NCBI GenBank assembly: GCA_041166745.1 | Contig: JBEEGH010000011.1 | Coordinates: 1-64,000, forward strand | Direction: 5' to 3' | Length of the DNA stretch: 64,000 bases | Source: DASUCS01 sp041166745 | GTDB taxonomy: Bacteria; Actinomycetota; Acidimicrobiia; Acidimicrobiales; JACDCH01 | Part shown: positions 1-9,114 of the stretch, one piece after another | Position numbering within the stretch: position 1 is the stretch's first letter | How the letters are laid out: the number at the start of each line of letters is the position of its first letter | Program-made: the position numbers and the translations under genes | The notes under the pieces: model-generated | Seen by the model: only the letters and a program-made list of their open reading frames with translations | Told to the model about the DNA's origin: nothing | The model's database searches: none

Positions 1-161
1 CTGTCTGGGGTCTCGCAGCCTTCGGAGCGGAGCACGTGCGACGCGAGCACAAAAGCCGAGCCTGATCTTGGTGACCGCGGACCGGCGCGCCCTTCCGACT
101 CGCTGACGGGACGACCTGTAAGTGCCGTTACCGATTGAGCGCACGCGACATGATCTGAGAC

Positions 162-449
162 GTGCGGCGCATTCGAGTCATGGCCGACTACGGCTGCTGG
201 CCGCTCTGGGAGGACGGTCCCGCGATTGGAAATGTCGATCCCGAGACGCTTCCGATCTCTGACCGTTTGAAGGAGCGCCTGGCCTCGTGGGCCGCGGAGT
301 ATGACGCTTCGCTAAATCAAGACGATCCGGCTGGGTCCCGAGTTGACGACTCAGAAGTGTTCGAGGCGACCGGCCGAGATCTCGCTAAGCAGCTCAGCAT
401 CGAGCTTGGGGAGACAATCATTGTGAGGTACTGGCGCGACGACTGCTAG
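162..449 (+). CDS. Small conserved hypothetical protein
   Basis: Unrecognised acidic protein of 95 residues. The segment beginning MADYGCWPLW followed by GNVDPETLPIS resembles small actinobacterial proteins of unknown role that share a 'MADY..PLW' opening, which makes the ATG at 180 a possible alternative start to the GTG at 162. There is no signal peptide, membrane segment or catalytic motif. Codon use is less GC-biased than in the dcw genes further on, so the gene may belong to an accessory segment. Family membership is recalled by pattern only. Confidence 0.55.
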   Translation: MRRIRVMADYGCWPLWEDGPAIGNVDPETLPISDRLKERLASWAAEYDASLNQDDPAGSRVDDSEVFEATGRDLAKQLSIELGETIIVRYWRDDC

Positions 450-491
450 CGCATACGTGCCGTTCCCGTTCATGTAGGGCACGCTTGAGGG

Positions 492-785
492 ATGGATTGG
501 CAGGGGACGCCCGAGGACCCGCACGGCTACATGAAGCTCCGGGACTTCATGTCCGAGGCTGCTGCTCGTGTCGCCGCTGCTGGCCATACCGACGCTGCCG
601 AGCGGCTTCGAGTTGCAGGGTCGTGGGTCGGGATGCCGTCCGAATGGATGGGTGAGTCGGCCCTCGCTCTCAAGACAGCGTTGGCTCTCGATGACCTACC
701 AGGTGATCTTGCTGTCGACCTGAACGACGCGCTGTCTGCGATTCGGACAGGGTTCCAGCGAGTGGGCCACATCCCGAACTTCTGA
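492..785 (+). CDS. Small hypothetical protein
   Basis: Unrecognised protein of 97 residues, predicted mostly helical, with an alanine-rich stretch (MSEAAARVAAAGHTDAAERL). No known domain is visible. The ATG at 492 sits directly against a GAGGG run, which is too close for a ribosome site; the ATG at 531 has GAGGAC about 10 bases upstream and is a reasonable alternative. It follows the previous small gene in the same direction after about 40 bases, so the two may be co-transcribed. Confidence 0.5.
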   Translation: MDWQGTPEDPHGYMKLRDFMSEAAARVAAAGHTDAAERLRVAGSWVGMPSEWMGESALALKTALALDDLPGDLAVDLNDALSAIRTGFQRVGHIPNF

Positions 786-867
786 GAGCGCGGAAGGTGC
801 CGATCTCGCGCACGCCGGGCCGACGGTCTCTCGCACGGATTCGAGCAGCAGCTTGTGCTGCATTTCG

Positions 868-2190
868 TTAGTTCGGGTTGATGTTTTGGTTGAGGTGGAA
901 GATGTTGTCGGGGTCGTAGCGGCGTTTCAGTTCGACGAGTCGTTCGTAGTTGGAGCCGTACGCGTCGCGGATGTAGCCGGCGTCGTCGGCGGAGAGGTAG
1001 TTGACGTAGCGGCGGTCGGCCATGTGGGGTCGGAGCGCCTCGAATGTGTCGCGGGTCCAGGCGATGTTCGCTTCGGTATCGGCAGGATCGGCCCATTGGC
1101 TGAGGACCAGGAGGTTGTGGCCCGGTTCTCGGTGGGGGTAGGCGGTGGCGTTGGATGCGACGCGTGAGGCTGCGCCGCCCATCGATTCGAGTACACAGGC
1201 CGTCATGGGCGATGGACACTGTTCGAAACGTTCGATCAGTACCTGGGCAGCGGCGTCGGAGAGGTCGGTGAAGAAGGCGGACTTCCAGTAGTTCAGGGCT
1301 CCCGCCGGGAAGCTGTCGTCGATCAGGCGGTTCTGATCGACATAGGACTTCGGGCCGATCCCGTCGAGCAACGGTGGCCCGAGTTCGCGCACCGATCGGA
1401 TATCGGCCTCGGCCTGAGCGAGATCACCGCAGTGACAGACGACGATCGCCCCGACTTTGGTGGACCCGTCGGGACCGGTCAGCAATCCGAACTGCACGCC
1501 GAGCTCGTCGGGGGCCTCTTTCGTGAGGCGCCGATAGCAATCGATGACACCGTCGGCCGCGGCCAGGGGGAATGCCGCGGGTCCGCTGAGGACGGTCGTG
1601 ACCGGATGCAGGCGGTACGTGAACGAGGTGACGACGCCGAAGTTCCCGCCGCCGCCGCGCAGTGCCCAGAACAGGTCGGGGTTGTCGTGTTCGCTGGCAG
1701 CGAGCACGTGTCCGTCTGCGGTGACGACCTCGGCCGCGAGCAGGTTGTCAACGGACAGCCCGTACTTGCCTTGGAGCCACCCGTACCCGCCGCCGAGCGT
1801 CAGTCCGGAGATCCCGGTGGTGGACACGACACCTCCGGTGGTCGCGAGCCCGTGCGTGGCGGTGGCGACGTTGAACTCGCCCCATGTGAGGCCCGGTTGG
1901 GCGCGAGCGGTGCGAGCGTCGGGGTCGACCACGATCTCCTTCATCAGGGACAGGTCGATCATGAGCCCACCCTCAGTCACGGCGTTGCCGGCGACGTTGT
2001 GTCCTCCACCGCGAACCGAGATCTCGAGGGCGTCGTTGCGGGCACGGGCGACTGCTGCGGCGACGTCGGCGGTGGTTCGACACCGAGCGATGATCGCCGG
2101 TCGCTTGTCGATGAGACCGTTGTGGATGCGGCGGGCATCCTCGTAGGCCGCGTCGTCCGGTCGCAGGATCTCGAGGTCGTGTTCGTTCAT
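868..2190 (-). CDS. FAD-linked oxidoreductase, berberine-bridge-enzyme-like
   Basis: A 440-residue flavoprotein with an N-terminal PCMH-type FAD domain and a C-terminal BBE segment (YGSNYERLVELKRRYDPDN, ending HLNQNINPN). RGGGHNVAG places His64 where this family forms the 8-alpha-histidyl FAD bond. The second covalent attachment Cys of bicovalent enzymes is not present: the segment reads GGVVSTTGISG, so FAD is probably held by His alone, as in 6-hydroxynicotine oxidase. The substrate cannot be read from the sequence. It diverges from the SARP-type regulator at 2248 across 57 bases, so it is a likely target of that regulator (inference). Confidence 0.88.
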   Translation of the reverse strand: MNEHDLEILRPDDAAYEDARRIHNGLIDKRPAIIARCRTTADVAAAVARARNDALEISVRGGGHNVAGNAVTEGGLMIDLSLMKEIVVDPDARTARAQPGLTWGEFNVATATHGLATTGGVVSTTGISGLTLGGGYGWLQGKYGLSVDNLLAAEVVTADGHVLAASEHDNPDLFWALRGGGGNFGVVTSFTYRLHPVTTVLSGPAAFPLAAADGVIDCYRRLTKEAPDELGVQFGLLTGPDGSTKVGAIVVCHCGDLAQAEADIRSVRELGPPLLDGIGPKSYVDQNRLIDDSFPAGALNYWKSAFFTDLSDAAAQVLIERFEQCPSPMTACVLESMGGAASRVASNATAYPHREPGHNLLVLSQWADPADTEANIAWTRDTFEALRPHMADRRYVNYLSADDAGYIRDAYGSNYERLVELKRRYDPDNIFHLNQNINPN

Positions 2191-2211
2191 GTCCTCATGG
2201 TGATGGACGGC

Positions 2212-2241
2212 CGTGTCAGCCGCGTGTCAGGTGCATAGCGT
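2212..2241 (+). promoter_or_regulatory. Candidate SARP operator and -10 box
   Basis: CGTGTCAG occurs at 2212-2219 and again at 2223-2230, an exact 11-base period, followed after 5 bases by the -10-like TAGCGT (2236-2241), which ends 6 bases before the regulator's GTG. SARP-family activators are known to bind heptamer direct repeats spaced 11 bases apart just upstream of the -10 box. The repeats are seen; the operator role, and autoregulation or control of the divergent oxidase, are inferred. Confidence 0.45.
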
Positions 2242-2247
2242 GGGGCC

Positions 2248-5046
2248 GTGATTCGATACCGGCTGCTGGGGCCGCTCGAAGTCGCGGACGACGACCGACC
2301 AATCGCCGTTCCCAGCGCCCAGCAGCGGCTGTTACTGGCGATGCTGCTGGTCGAGGCGGGACGCACGGTCCACGCCAGCGTCTTGATCGACGGGCTGTGG
2401 GGCGACCGACTGCCGACTGACCCGGCGGCCGCGTTGCGGACCCAGATTTCGCGGCTGCGCCGCCGCTTGGGCGCGCTGGGGGCGAACCTGGTCACCGATG
2501 ACGTGGGCTATCGTCTGTTCGTAGGTGAGGGCTGCCTCGACGCTGAGGTGTTCGAGCGTCTTGTGATCGAAGGTGCTGTCGATGACGCTCTCGCGCTGTG
2601 GCGAGGCCCGGCGCTAGCAGAGTTCAGCGACCGCGACTTCGCAGCCGCCGCCGCGGCCCGGCTCGATGAGCTACGACTCGACGCCCGGGAGGTACGCGCC
2701 GCGAACGCGGTGGCCGAGGGGCGCGCCCACGACGCGGTCGCTGATCTCGAACCATTGATCGCGGAGCACCCTGAGCGTGAACGTGCACGCGAGTTGTTGA
2801 TGGAAGCGCTCTACCGTGCCGGCCGGCAGACCGACGCCCTCACGGTCTTCGACAGGTGGCGCCGAGAGTTGATCGAGCACGGCCTCGAGCCCGGGCCGGC
2901 CCTGGTCGAACTCGAGCGGCGGATCGTGCAGCACCAGTTCCCGACGACCGGACGGGCGTTCCCGGTTCCCGCGAGCAGTTTCGTGGGTCGCGAGCGCGAC
3001 ATCGCCGTGGCCGCGACAACGCTCGCCGCCGCGCGCGTGGTGACCCTTTGCGGTCCCGGCGGCGTCGGTAAGACACGCCTCGCCCTCGAGGTCTCGCGCC
3101 GGCTTGCCGGTCGCTATCCGGACGGCGTGCGGCTTTGTGACCTCAGTGCGTTCCGCCGACCTGGGCAGGTGGACCGCGCCGTCGCCGCGACCGTCGGTGT
3201 ACCTGACACAGCGCCGCGTCACCCCGGCGATCAACTGGTCGACCGGCTCGTCGATGGGCTGGCGAGGCGTCGTCTGTTGCTGATCCTCGACAACTGTGAG
3301 CACCTGCTGACCGCGGTTGCGCGCATTGTCGATCGGATCGTCGGTCACACCGCCGGGATCACGGTGCTCGCCACCAGCCGCGAGCGCCTTGGATCGGACG
3401 GAGAAATCGTCCAGCGGGTCGAACCCCTCGACGCGGAGGCAGCGACCGAACTGTTCATCGACCGAGCGCGAGGCGTCGATCCGACATTCTCGCTTGACGA
3501 ACCGAGTGTGCACCAGATCTGCGCTCGCCTCGATCGGTTGCCGTTGGCGATCGAGCTCGCCGCAGCGTGCATGAACGCAACGACGGCGTCGGAGCTCGCT
3601 ACTGCCCTCGACGACCCTCTCGGACTGCTCACCTCGGGATCGCGCTCAACGGCGCGGCACGCATCCCTAGGCGCCGTGATCGACTGGTCCTACGAACTGC
3701 TGAGCGTCGAGGAACGAGCTGCGTTCGATCGGTTCGCCGTGTTCGGCGGGCGAGTCGACGGCGACGCGGCCGCCATCGTGACGGGCGCGTCGCTGGGCGT
3801 GCTACTCCGCCTCGTTGACCGATCGCTGCTCACCGCCTACCGCGCCACCGTGACGCAGTACTCGATGCTCGAAACGCTGCGCGACTATGCACTTGCGCGT
3901 CTCGACCAGCGGGACGAGCTCGACGCCGCTCGGGACGAGCACGCCGCCTGGGCCGTCGACCTCGCCGAACAATGCGCTGCCCACCTGGCGGGCCCCGACG
4001 AACCGCAATGGGCCACCAAAGTTGCTCGGCACATCGACGAGTTTCGGGCCGCGCACGGATGGCTGGTCGGACACGATCCCGAATCCGCGCTGAGACTGTC
4101 CGCTGCGCTGCATCCCTGGGCGTTCTGGCGCGGACGATCGGAAGTGTTTCGCATGGCCGAGGTAGCCGCCGCCGCCGCGTCAACCGCGGCGCCACTGTGG
4201 GCCGATGTCGTGTCGTCGGCGGCGGTTGGCGGGTGGCAACGCGGTGACCTCGCCGCGGCCGAAGCCGGAGCCCACGCCGCGGCTGGCCATCGCCGAGGAG
4301 TCGAAGTGCTCGCCGACGTCGCGTTCCTTCGGGGCGACCTCGCTCGCGCCCGCGCGCTGTTCCTGCAGGGCGCGGCGCAAGCCGAAGCTGAAGGCGACAC
4401 GCTCCAAGTCGTGTGGGACCTCGGGAGCGCCGCGCTCGCGCTTCACTACGGAGGTCAGCCTGTCGACGGCGAACCAGAGCGCGTCTTGGCGATTGCCGAG
4501 CAGTGCGCGAGTCCGTCGGCGCGTTCATTCGCTCGCTTCGTGATCGGCGAAGTCAACGCGAGCGATCACGAACTCCAGGCGGCCATCGAGTTGGCCGAAC
4601 AAGCAGGCAGCGACTTCTTGAACAACCTCGCCGTAGTGAGTCTGGCCTCAGCAACCGCTCGAAATGGCGACACGAAGCGGGCTCTGGACTACTACGAGCA
4701 GGCCATCCGGAGCTGGCAACGAGCCGGTGCTTGGTCGCCGCTGTGGATCACGTTTCGGACCTTCATCCGCGTGCTGGCCGACCTCGGCCTGAACCACGAC
4801 GCCGCCACCCTCTACGGAGCCACTCAGCGCCCCCGCACCGGTCCCGCGCCCTACGGAGCCGACTCAGCGATGATGCAAGAAACAGCCAACACGTTGCTCC
4901 AACGACTGGGCGAACATGCCTTCGGCGCCAACGCCACCAGGGGCGCCGGCCTCGCTGACGACGATGTCGTCAAGTTCGCGCTCCAAGCAGTACACCGAGC
5001 CCGCGGTACGGAGCACCGTCAACTCGTTGGCGACGACGCAACGTGA
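2248..5046 (+). CDS. SARP/AfsR-type transcriptional regulator with NTPase and TPR-like regions
   Basis: A 932-residue regulator. Residues about 1-90 form an OmpR-like winged helix (GPLEVADDDRPIAVPSAQQR, then TQISRLRRRLG), and about 95-240 the BTAD domain. An NB-ARC-like ATPase follows with Walker A GPGGVGKT near residue 270, Walker B LLLILDNCEHLL near 345 and the sensor-like TVLATSRERLG. The C-terminal ~370 residues are alanine-rich helical TPR-like repeats. This architecture matches AfsR-like activators of secondary metabolism, but no biosynthetic cluster is visible here, only the divergent oxidase. It overlaps the longest dinB reading frame by a few bases. Confidence 0.9.
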   Translation: MIRYRLLGPLEVADDDRPIAVPSAQQRLLLAMLLVEAGRTVHASVLIDGLWGDRLPTDPAAALRTQISRLRRRLGALGANLVTDDVGYRLFVGEGCLDAEVFERLVIEGAVDDALALWRGPALAEFSDRDFAAAAAARLDELRLDAREVRAANAVAEGRAHDAVADLEPLIAEHPERERARELLMEALYRAGRQTDALTVFDRWRRELIEHGLEPGPALVELERRIVQHQFPTTGRAFPVPASSFVGRERDIAVAATTLAAARVVTLCGPGGVGKTRLALEVSRRLAGRYPDGVRLCDLSAFRRPGQVDRAVAATVGVPDTAPRHPGDQLVDRLVDGLARRRLLLILDNCEHLLTAVARIVDRIVGHTAGITVLATSRERLGSDGEIVQRVEPLDAEAATELFIDRARGVDPTFSLDEPSVHQICARLDRLPLAIELAAACMNATTASELATALDDPLGLLTSGSRSTARHASLGAVIDWSYELLSVEERAAFDRFAVFGGRVDGDAAAIVTGASLGVLLRLVDRSLLTAYRATVTQYSMLETLRDYALARLDQRDELDAARDEHAAWAVDLAEQCAAHLAGPDEPQWATKVARHIDEFRAAHGWLVGHDPESALRLSAALHPWAFWRGRSEVFRMAEVAAAAASTAAPLWADVVSSAAVGGWQRGDLAAAEAGAHAAAGHRRGVEVLADVAFLRGDLARARALFLQGAAQAEAEGDTLQVVWDLGSAALALHYGGQPVDGEPERVLAIAEQCASPSARSFARFVIGEVNASDHELQAAIELAEQAGSDFLNNLAVVSLASATARNGDTKRALDYYEQAIRSWQRAGAWSPLWITFRTFIRVLADLGLNHDAATLYGATQRPRTGPAPYGADSAMMQETANTLLQRLGEHAFGANATRGAGLADDDVVKFALQAVHRARGTEHRQLVGDDAT

Positions 5047-5063
5047 GACAACGCGCGCGTCCC

Positions 5064-6308
5064 ATGGGCGGACTTCGCAGCATTCTCCACGTCGACATGG
5101 ACGCGTTCTTCGCGTCGGTCGAGTTGCTGCGGCACCCGGAGCTGCGGGGCCAGCCGGTGATCGTCGGCGGGACCGGCGATCGGGGCGTGGTTGCGGCCGC
5201 GAGCTACGAGGCTCGTCATTTCGGTATCCACTCGGCGATGCCGTCGACGCGGGCACGGCGTCTGTGTCCGCACGCGGTGTTCCTCCCCGGCGACCACCAC
5301 CACTACGGCGAGGTGAGCCAGCGGGTGATGACGATCTTCCGGTCATTCACGCCGTTGGTCGAGCCGATCAGCCTCGACGAGGCGTTCCTCGACGTGACGG
5401 GATCGCTTCGCTTGCACGGTCCGGCGCCGGAGATCGCCACGGCCATCAGGGCCCGGGTGTACGACGAGGAGGGGCTGACCTGCACGGTGGGGATCGCGCC
5501 GAACAAGTTCCTGGCCAAGCTCGCTTCGGAGGCGGCCAAGCCCACCGCATCCCGGCAAGGACCGGTGCCCGGGCTCGGCGTCAAAGTCGTCGAACCCGGC
5601 GAGGAGCTCGCGTTCCTCCATCCGCTGCCGGTGCAGGCGCTCTGGGGGGTCGGGCCGAAGACGCTGGACAAGCTTCGGTCGCGAGGGATCGAGAAGGTCG
5701 CCGACCTCGCCGCGCTCACTGAGGACGATGCGGCCGTGTTCCTCGGCAATGCCAACGGCCGGCACCTCCATCGGCTGTCTCGGGCGGTCGACGACCGAGT
5801 GGTGGTACCGGAGCTGCAACCGAAGTCCGTCGGACATGAGGAGACCTTTGCCCGCGACTACACCGAGCTGGTCACCCTGCAGCGCGAGGCGGTGCGCATG
5901 GCGGACGCCGTCGCCCAGCGCCTTCGCAACCATCGCCTCTCCGGACGCACGGTCACGATCAAAGTGCGCTTCCACGACTTCCGCACGATCACCCGCTCGA
6001 TCACCCTCGCGGCGGCGGTCGACACCGGCCCCGCCATCGCCCGGGCTGCGAAGGAACTCCTCGAACCCGTCGACCCGTCATCCGGAGTGCGACTGCTCGG
6101 TGTGAGCGTCGGCAATCTCGCGGACGACGGTGCTCGTCAGCTGAGCCTCGAGGAGGTCGAGCGTCCCGGATGGGACAACGCCAGCAAAGCCGTCGACGAC
6201 ATCCGCAGGCGGTTCGGCGACGACGCCATCGTCCCCGCCACGCTGCGCGGGCCCGAGGGCATCCGCGTCAAGCGCCGGGGCGATCAGCAGTGGGGCCCCG
6301 GAACGTAG
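5064..6308 (+). CDS. dinB: DNA polymerase IV (Y-family)
   Basis: Error-prone translesion polymerase. HVDMDAFFASVE at the N-terminus gives the first catalytic Asp, and SLDEAFLDV near residue 105 supplies the second Asp-Glu pair. GIAPNKFLAKLAS and the helix-hairpin-helix WGVGPKTLDKL follow, then the little-finger domain. The ATG at 5064 is preferred because family members begin just before this motif; a GTG at 5043 would add seven residues and overlap the regulator upstream. RQLSLEE near residue 360 could serve as a sliding-clamp contact (weak inference). No LexA box was recognised upstream. Confidence 0.93.
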   Translation: MGGLRSILHVDMDAFFASVELLRHPELRGQPVIVGGTGDRGVVAAASYEARHFGIHSAMPSTRARRLCPHAVFLPGDHHHYGEVSQRVMTIFRSFTPLVEPISLDEAFLDVTGSLRLHGPAPEIATAIRARVYDEEGLTCTVGIAPNKFLAKLASEAAKPTASRQGPVPGLGVKVVEPGEELAFLHPLPVQALWGVGPKTLDKLRSRGIEKVADLAALTEDDAAVFLGNANGRHLHRLSRAVDDRVVVPELQPKSVGHEETFARDYTELVTLQREAVRMADAVAQRLRNHRLSGRTVTIKVRFHDFRTITRSITLAAAVDTGPAIARAAKELLEPVDPSSGVRLLGVSVGNLADDGARQLSLEEVERPGWDNASKAVDDIRRRFGDDAIVPATLRGPEGIRVKRRGDQQWGPGT

Positions 6309-6393
6309 GGAAATCGGCTCGGGACGCGTTGTTGCTCCAGAGTTCGTGTGCGAGACTCTTCCGACACGGCGCGTCGACCGGATGGGGGTAGTG

Positions 6394-6774
6394 GTGCCGC
6401 TTTCCGAGGACGAACAACGCATCCTCCATCAGATCGAGCAGCAGTTCTACGAGACCGACCCGGCTCTGGCGCGGGCGGTCGGCTCGACCAGCCTGTACCG
6501 GCATGCGTTCCGTCAGATCAAGTGGGCGACCTTCACGTTCGTCCTCGGCGTCGGCATTCTCGTCTACTCGCTCGTCGCTTTCGGCTTCCTGGCTGCGTTC
6601 CTCGGTTTCCTCGTGATGTTCGCCTCCGTGCTCTGGTTGGAGCACAACGCCCGCAAGCTGGGCCGCGCCGGCCTCCAGCAGATGACCTCGTCCATGCGCG
6701 CCGCCGGGCTCCGCGATGCGTTCGGAAGCACCCGCGACCGCATGCGCGAGAAGTTCAAGCGCGACGAGAACTGA
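6394..6774 (+). CDS. DUF3040 membrane protein
   Basis: Small membrane protein (~126 residues) of the DUF3040 family, common in actinobacteria and of unknown role. The N-terminus PLSEDEQRILHQIEQQFY is the family signature. Two adjacent membrane segments follow (FTFVLGVGILVYSLVAFGFL and the next hydrophobic run), then a basic C-terminus. GTG 6394 gives the family-typical start 'MPLSE'; GTG 6346 and ATG 6382 are in-frame alternatives. It converges with the transglutaminase gene, leaving only a few bases between stops. Confidence 0.85.
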   Translation: MPLSEDEQRILHQIEQQFYETDPALARAVGSTSLYRHAFRQIKWATFTFVLGVGILVYSLVAFGFLAAFLGFLVMFASVLWLEHNARKLGRAGLQQMTSSMRAAGLRDAFGSTRDRMREKFKRDEN

Positions 6775-6777
6775 GAC

Positions 6778-9114
6778 TCACTCGAGTCTGAGGATCTCGA
6801 TGATGGGGGCGTCGCCGCGCTTGCGGATGGCCGGCCCGCGCCGGGTGACCGGACGTCGGCGCTCGGGGGGCCGGGGATCGAGGGCGGCGAGCACACGAGC
6901 GAAGAGGGGTGTTTGCGCCTTGGCCGCGCCGGACACCTGGCCGCTGAGGGCGAACGCCCGCTCGGCCTCCTCGTCGCTCGCACCCTCGACCGAGTAACGC
7001 GACCGAACGAACAGCGCGGCCAGCTCGGCGAGGCCGTCGATGGCAACAGCGCTGCTCGCGCGGGCCCCGAACTCCGTGGCGGTTTCCGCTCGCTTTGGCG
7101 CGATGCCGAGCAAGCCGAAGGCTTCGATGCTCTCCTGCCACGCGAGGCGAACTCGATCGTCGGGCTCGGTCGCGGCACGCCGGCGTCGTTGTCGGTAGAG
7201 CGCGTAGAACACCAGCACCCCGACGACGTACAGCAGCGCGAGCCCTACGAGGAACGCGACCGACAGGAGGGCCTTGCCGCCGAAGCGCTTCGTGGACCAG
7301 AACGACGGCTCGGTGGCCCTGTTGATGCCCGTCCCGGTGTCGACCTCGGACTTCGGGATCGTGGTTCCGGTGCCGCCCGAACTGTTGGACGCGGCCGCCG
7401 TGGTCTGCGTCGTGGCCACGACGGTGGTTCCGGTGCCGTTGTCGGCCGCCTGGGTTTCCGCGACATGCGTGTACTGCTCGGCGTTCGGTGCGCCTCGACC
7501 CGGCGTTGGCTCGAACAGCACCCAGCCCTGCTCACCGATGTAGACCTCGGGCCACGCGTGGGCATGCAGTCCGCGTACGTGGTACAGCCCGGGGGTCACT
7601 TGATCTTCGTCGCCCGGTGTGAAGCCGACGGCCACACGCGCCGGGATGCCGAGCGCACGTGCCATTGCGGCGTACGTTCCGGCGAACTGCTCGCAATAGC
7701 CCCGCCGCGAGTCGAAGAGGAACTCCTCGATGGCTGACGTGCTGTGGCCAGGCGGGACGGCGAGGTCGTACGTGAAGTTGTCGCGGAAGTAGTTCTGCAG
7801 CGCGAGCGCTTTGTCGTACGCCGTCGAGAGGCCCTGCACGACTCGTTGGGCCTCGTCGACCACGTTCTGGGGGAAGTCGGATGGAAGTTGCAGATCCTTG
7901 CTGATGATGTTGTTCGGCACGGTTCCCGACGCCTGTTCCAGTTGCCCGGGATCGAAGATCGGGATGGCCGACTGAACGGTGTACAAGGCGTTGTTCGAAT
8001 CGGGGACGTTCGTCCCGACGATCAGCGTCGATGTATCGGGCTCGTAACGCACTTCCGTCGACGCCCGGTCGAGACTGCGGGGTTCATACGCCGCCGGCAG
8101 CCAGATGGTGTCGAGGGTCGTGATCAAATACGTCTGCTGGAAAACGGCCGTCGCGGCGGTCGAGTCGACGCTGCGCGGGAGTCGGCCCTCAGCGCCTTCG
8201 TAGGAGCCGTCGGACTTCCAGATCTGGCCGTCGAACTGATCGAGCGCGGTCAACCTCCAGTACGACCGACGCTCGCTGCGCACGGTGAACAGCTCGAGTC
8301 CGGATTGCTCCACCAGTCGGTGCTCGATGTTGACCAGAGGGCTCACGGTGGTCCGCGCGCTCGGACCGCTTCCGCCTCCTCGCCATGCGAAGACGGCGGC
8401 CGAGTGCGCCTGCGGCAAATTCGGGCCGATGAGCATTGCCGCGAGCACGGCCACGACCGCGAGCGCGCTCCCGACACGCAGAAGCGCGTTGGTGCCCCGC
8501 TGCACATCTGCAGACACCCAGCCGGCATTCGATTGCTGGCGCGTCACCCGATGCACCAACAGGAATGCCATAGCCGCGAGCAGGAAGAGGCCAGAGAGCA
8601 CGACCTGTGAGCGGTGCGCGGCGAACAACGACGAGAACACGAACACCGTTCCCGCGGGCACGACTGACTCGAACGGGACCCAAACCCGGAACGCGGCCCA
8701 GTCCGCGACGAAGGCCGACCACCACAGCGAGAGCCCTGCGGCCAGGAGGAACGGTGTGGTCACCGCCGTCGGTGCTTGTACCGATTGGAACTGGTTCCAG
8801 ATGTCCGAGAGATCGGCGCGCGCGATCGTGAGTGTGTCGCCGGTGGGGAGCCCGAGAAACGTCGTGTCGGGATACAACGTCAACCCGACGGTCAGCCCGA
8901 GGAGGATGATCGACAGGGCCGCGGATGCGGCGACCGACCAACCGGCGCGACGCGTGATGATCGCGGCTCCGTGCGCTACGAGAACGAAGGCTGCGAGTCT
9001 CGGGATGAAGCTGGCGTCGATGAACAGTCGGGTGAAGCCGACGACGACGGTGAGCGAGAGGCCGACGAGTGCCGCTTCCGCCGCGGGCATCAACGAGCGC
9101 ACCGGACGGCTCAT
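6778..9114 (-). CDS. Transglutaminase-like membrane protein (TgpA type)
   Basis: About 778 residues. Several N-terminal membrane segments are followed by an extracytoplasmic transglutaminase-core domain with catalytic Cys in RRGYCEQFAG (about residue 474) and His in LHAHAWPEV. The third position reads WVLFEPTPG, Glu where many members have Asp. One more membrane segment (LLSVAFLVGLALLYVVGV) and a DUF4129-like cytoplasmic tail complete the TgpA layout. The ATG at 9114 overlaps the DUF58 stop by four bases (ATGA), so the GTG-extended frame to 9189 is unlikely. It is the last gene of a moxR-DUF58-transglutaminase operon, a widespread set of unclear function probably acting at the envelope. Confidence 0.9.
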   Translation of the reverse strand: MSRPVRSLMPAAEAALVGLSLTVVVGFTRLFIDASFIPRLAAFVLVAHGAAIITRRAGWSVAASAALSIILLGLTVGLTLYPDTTFLGLPTGDTLTIARADLSDIWNQFQSVQAPTAVTTPFLLAAGLSLWWSAFVADWAAFRVWVPFESVVPAGTVFVFSSLFAAHRSQVVLSGLFLLAAMAFLLVHRVTRQQSNAGWVSADVQRGTNALLRVGSALAVVAVLAAMLIGPNLPQAHSAAVFAWRGGGSGPSARTTVSPLVNIEHRLVEQSGLELFTVRSERRSYWRLTALDQFDGQIWKSDGSYEGAEGRLPRSVDSTAATAVFQQTYLITTLDTIWLPAAYEPRSLDRASTEVRYEPDTSTLIVGTNVPDSNNALYTVQSAIPIFDPGQLEQASGTVPNNIISKDLQLPSDFPQNVVDEAQRVVQGLSTAYDKALALQNYFRDNFTYDLAVPPGHSTSAIEEFLFDSRRGYCEQFAGTYAAMARALGIPARVAVGFTPGDEDQVTPGLYHVRGLHAHAWPEVYIGEQGWVLFEPTPGRGAPNAEQYTHVAETQAADNGTGTTVVATTQTTAAASNSSGGTGTTIPKSEVDTGTGINRATEPSFWSTKRFGGKALLSVAFLVGLALLYVVGVLVFYALYRQRRRRAATEPDDRVRLAWQESIEAFGLLGIAPKRAETATEFGARASSAVAIDGLAELAALFVRSRYSVEGASDEEAERAFALSGQVSGAAKAQTPLFARVLAALDPRPPERRRPVTRRGPAIRKRGDAPIIEILRLE

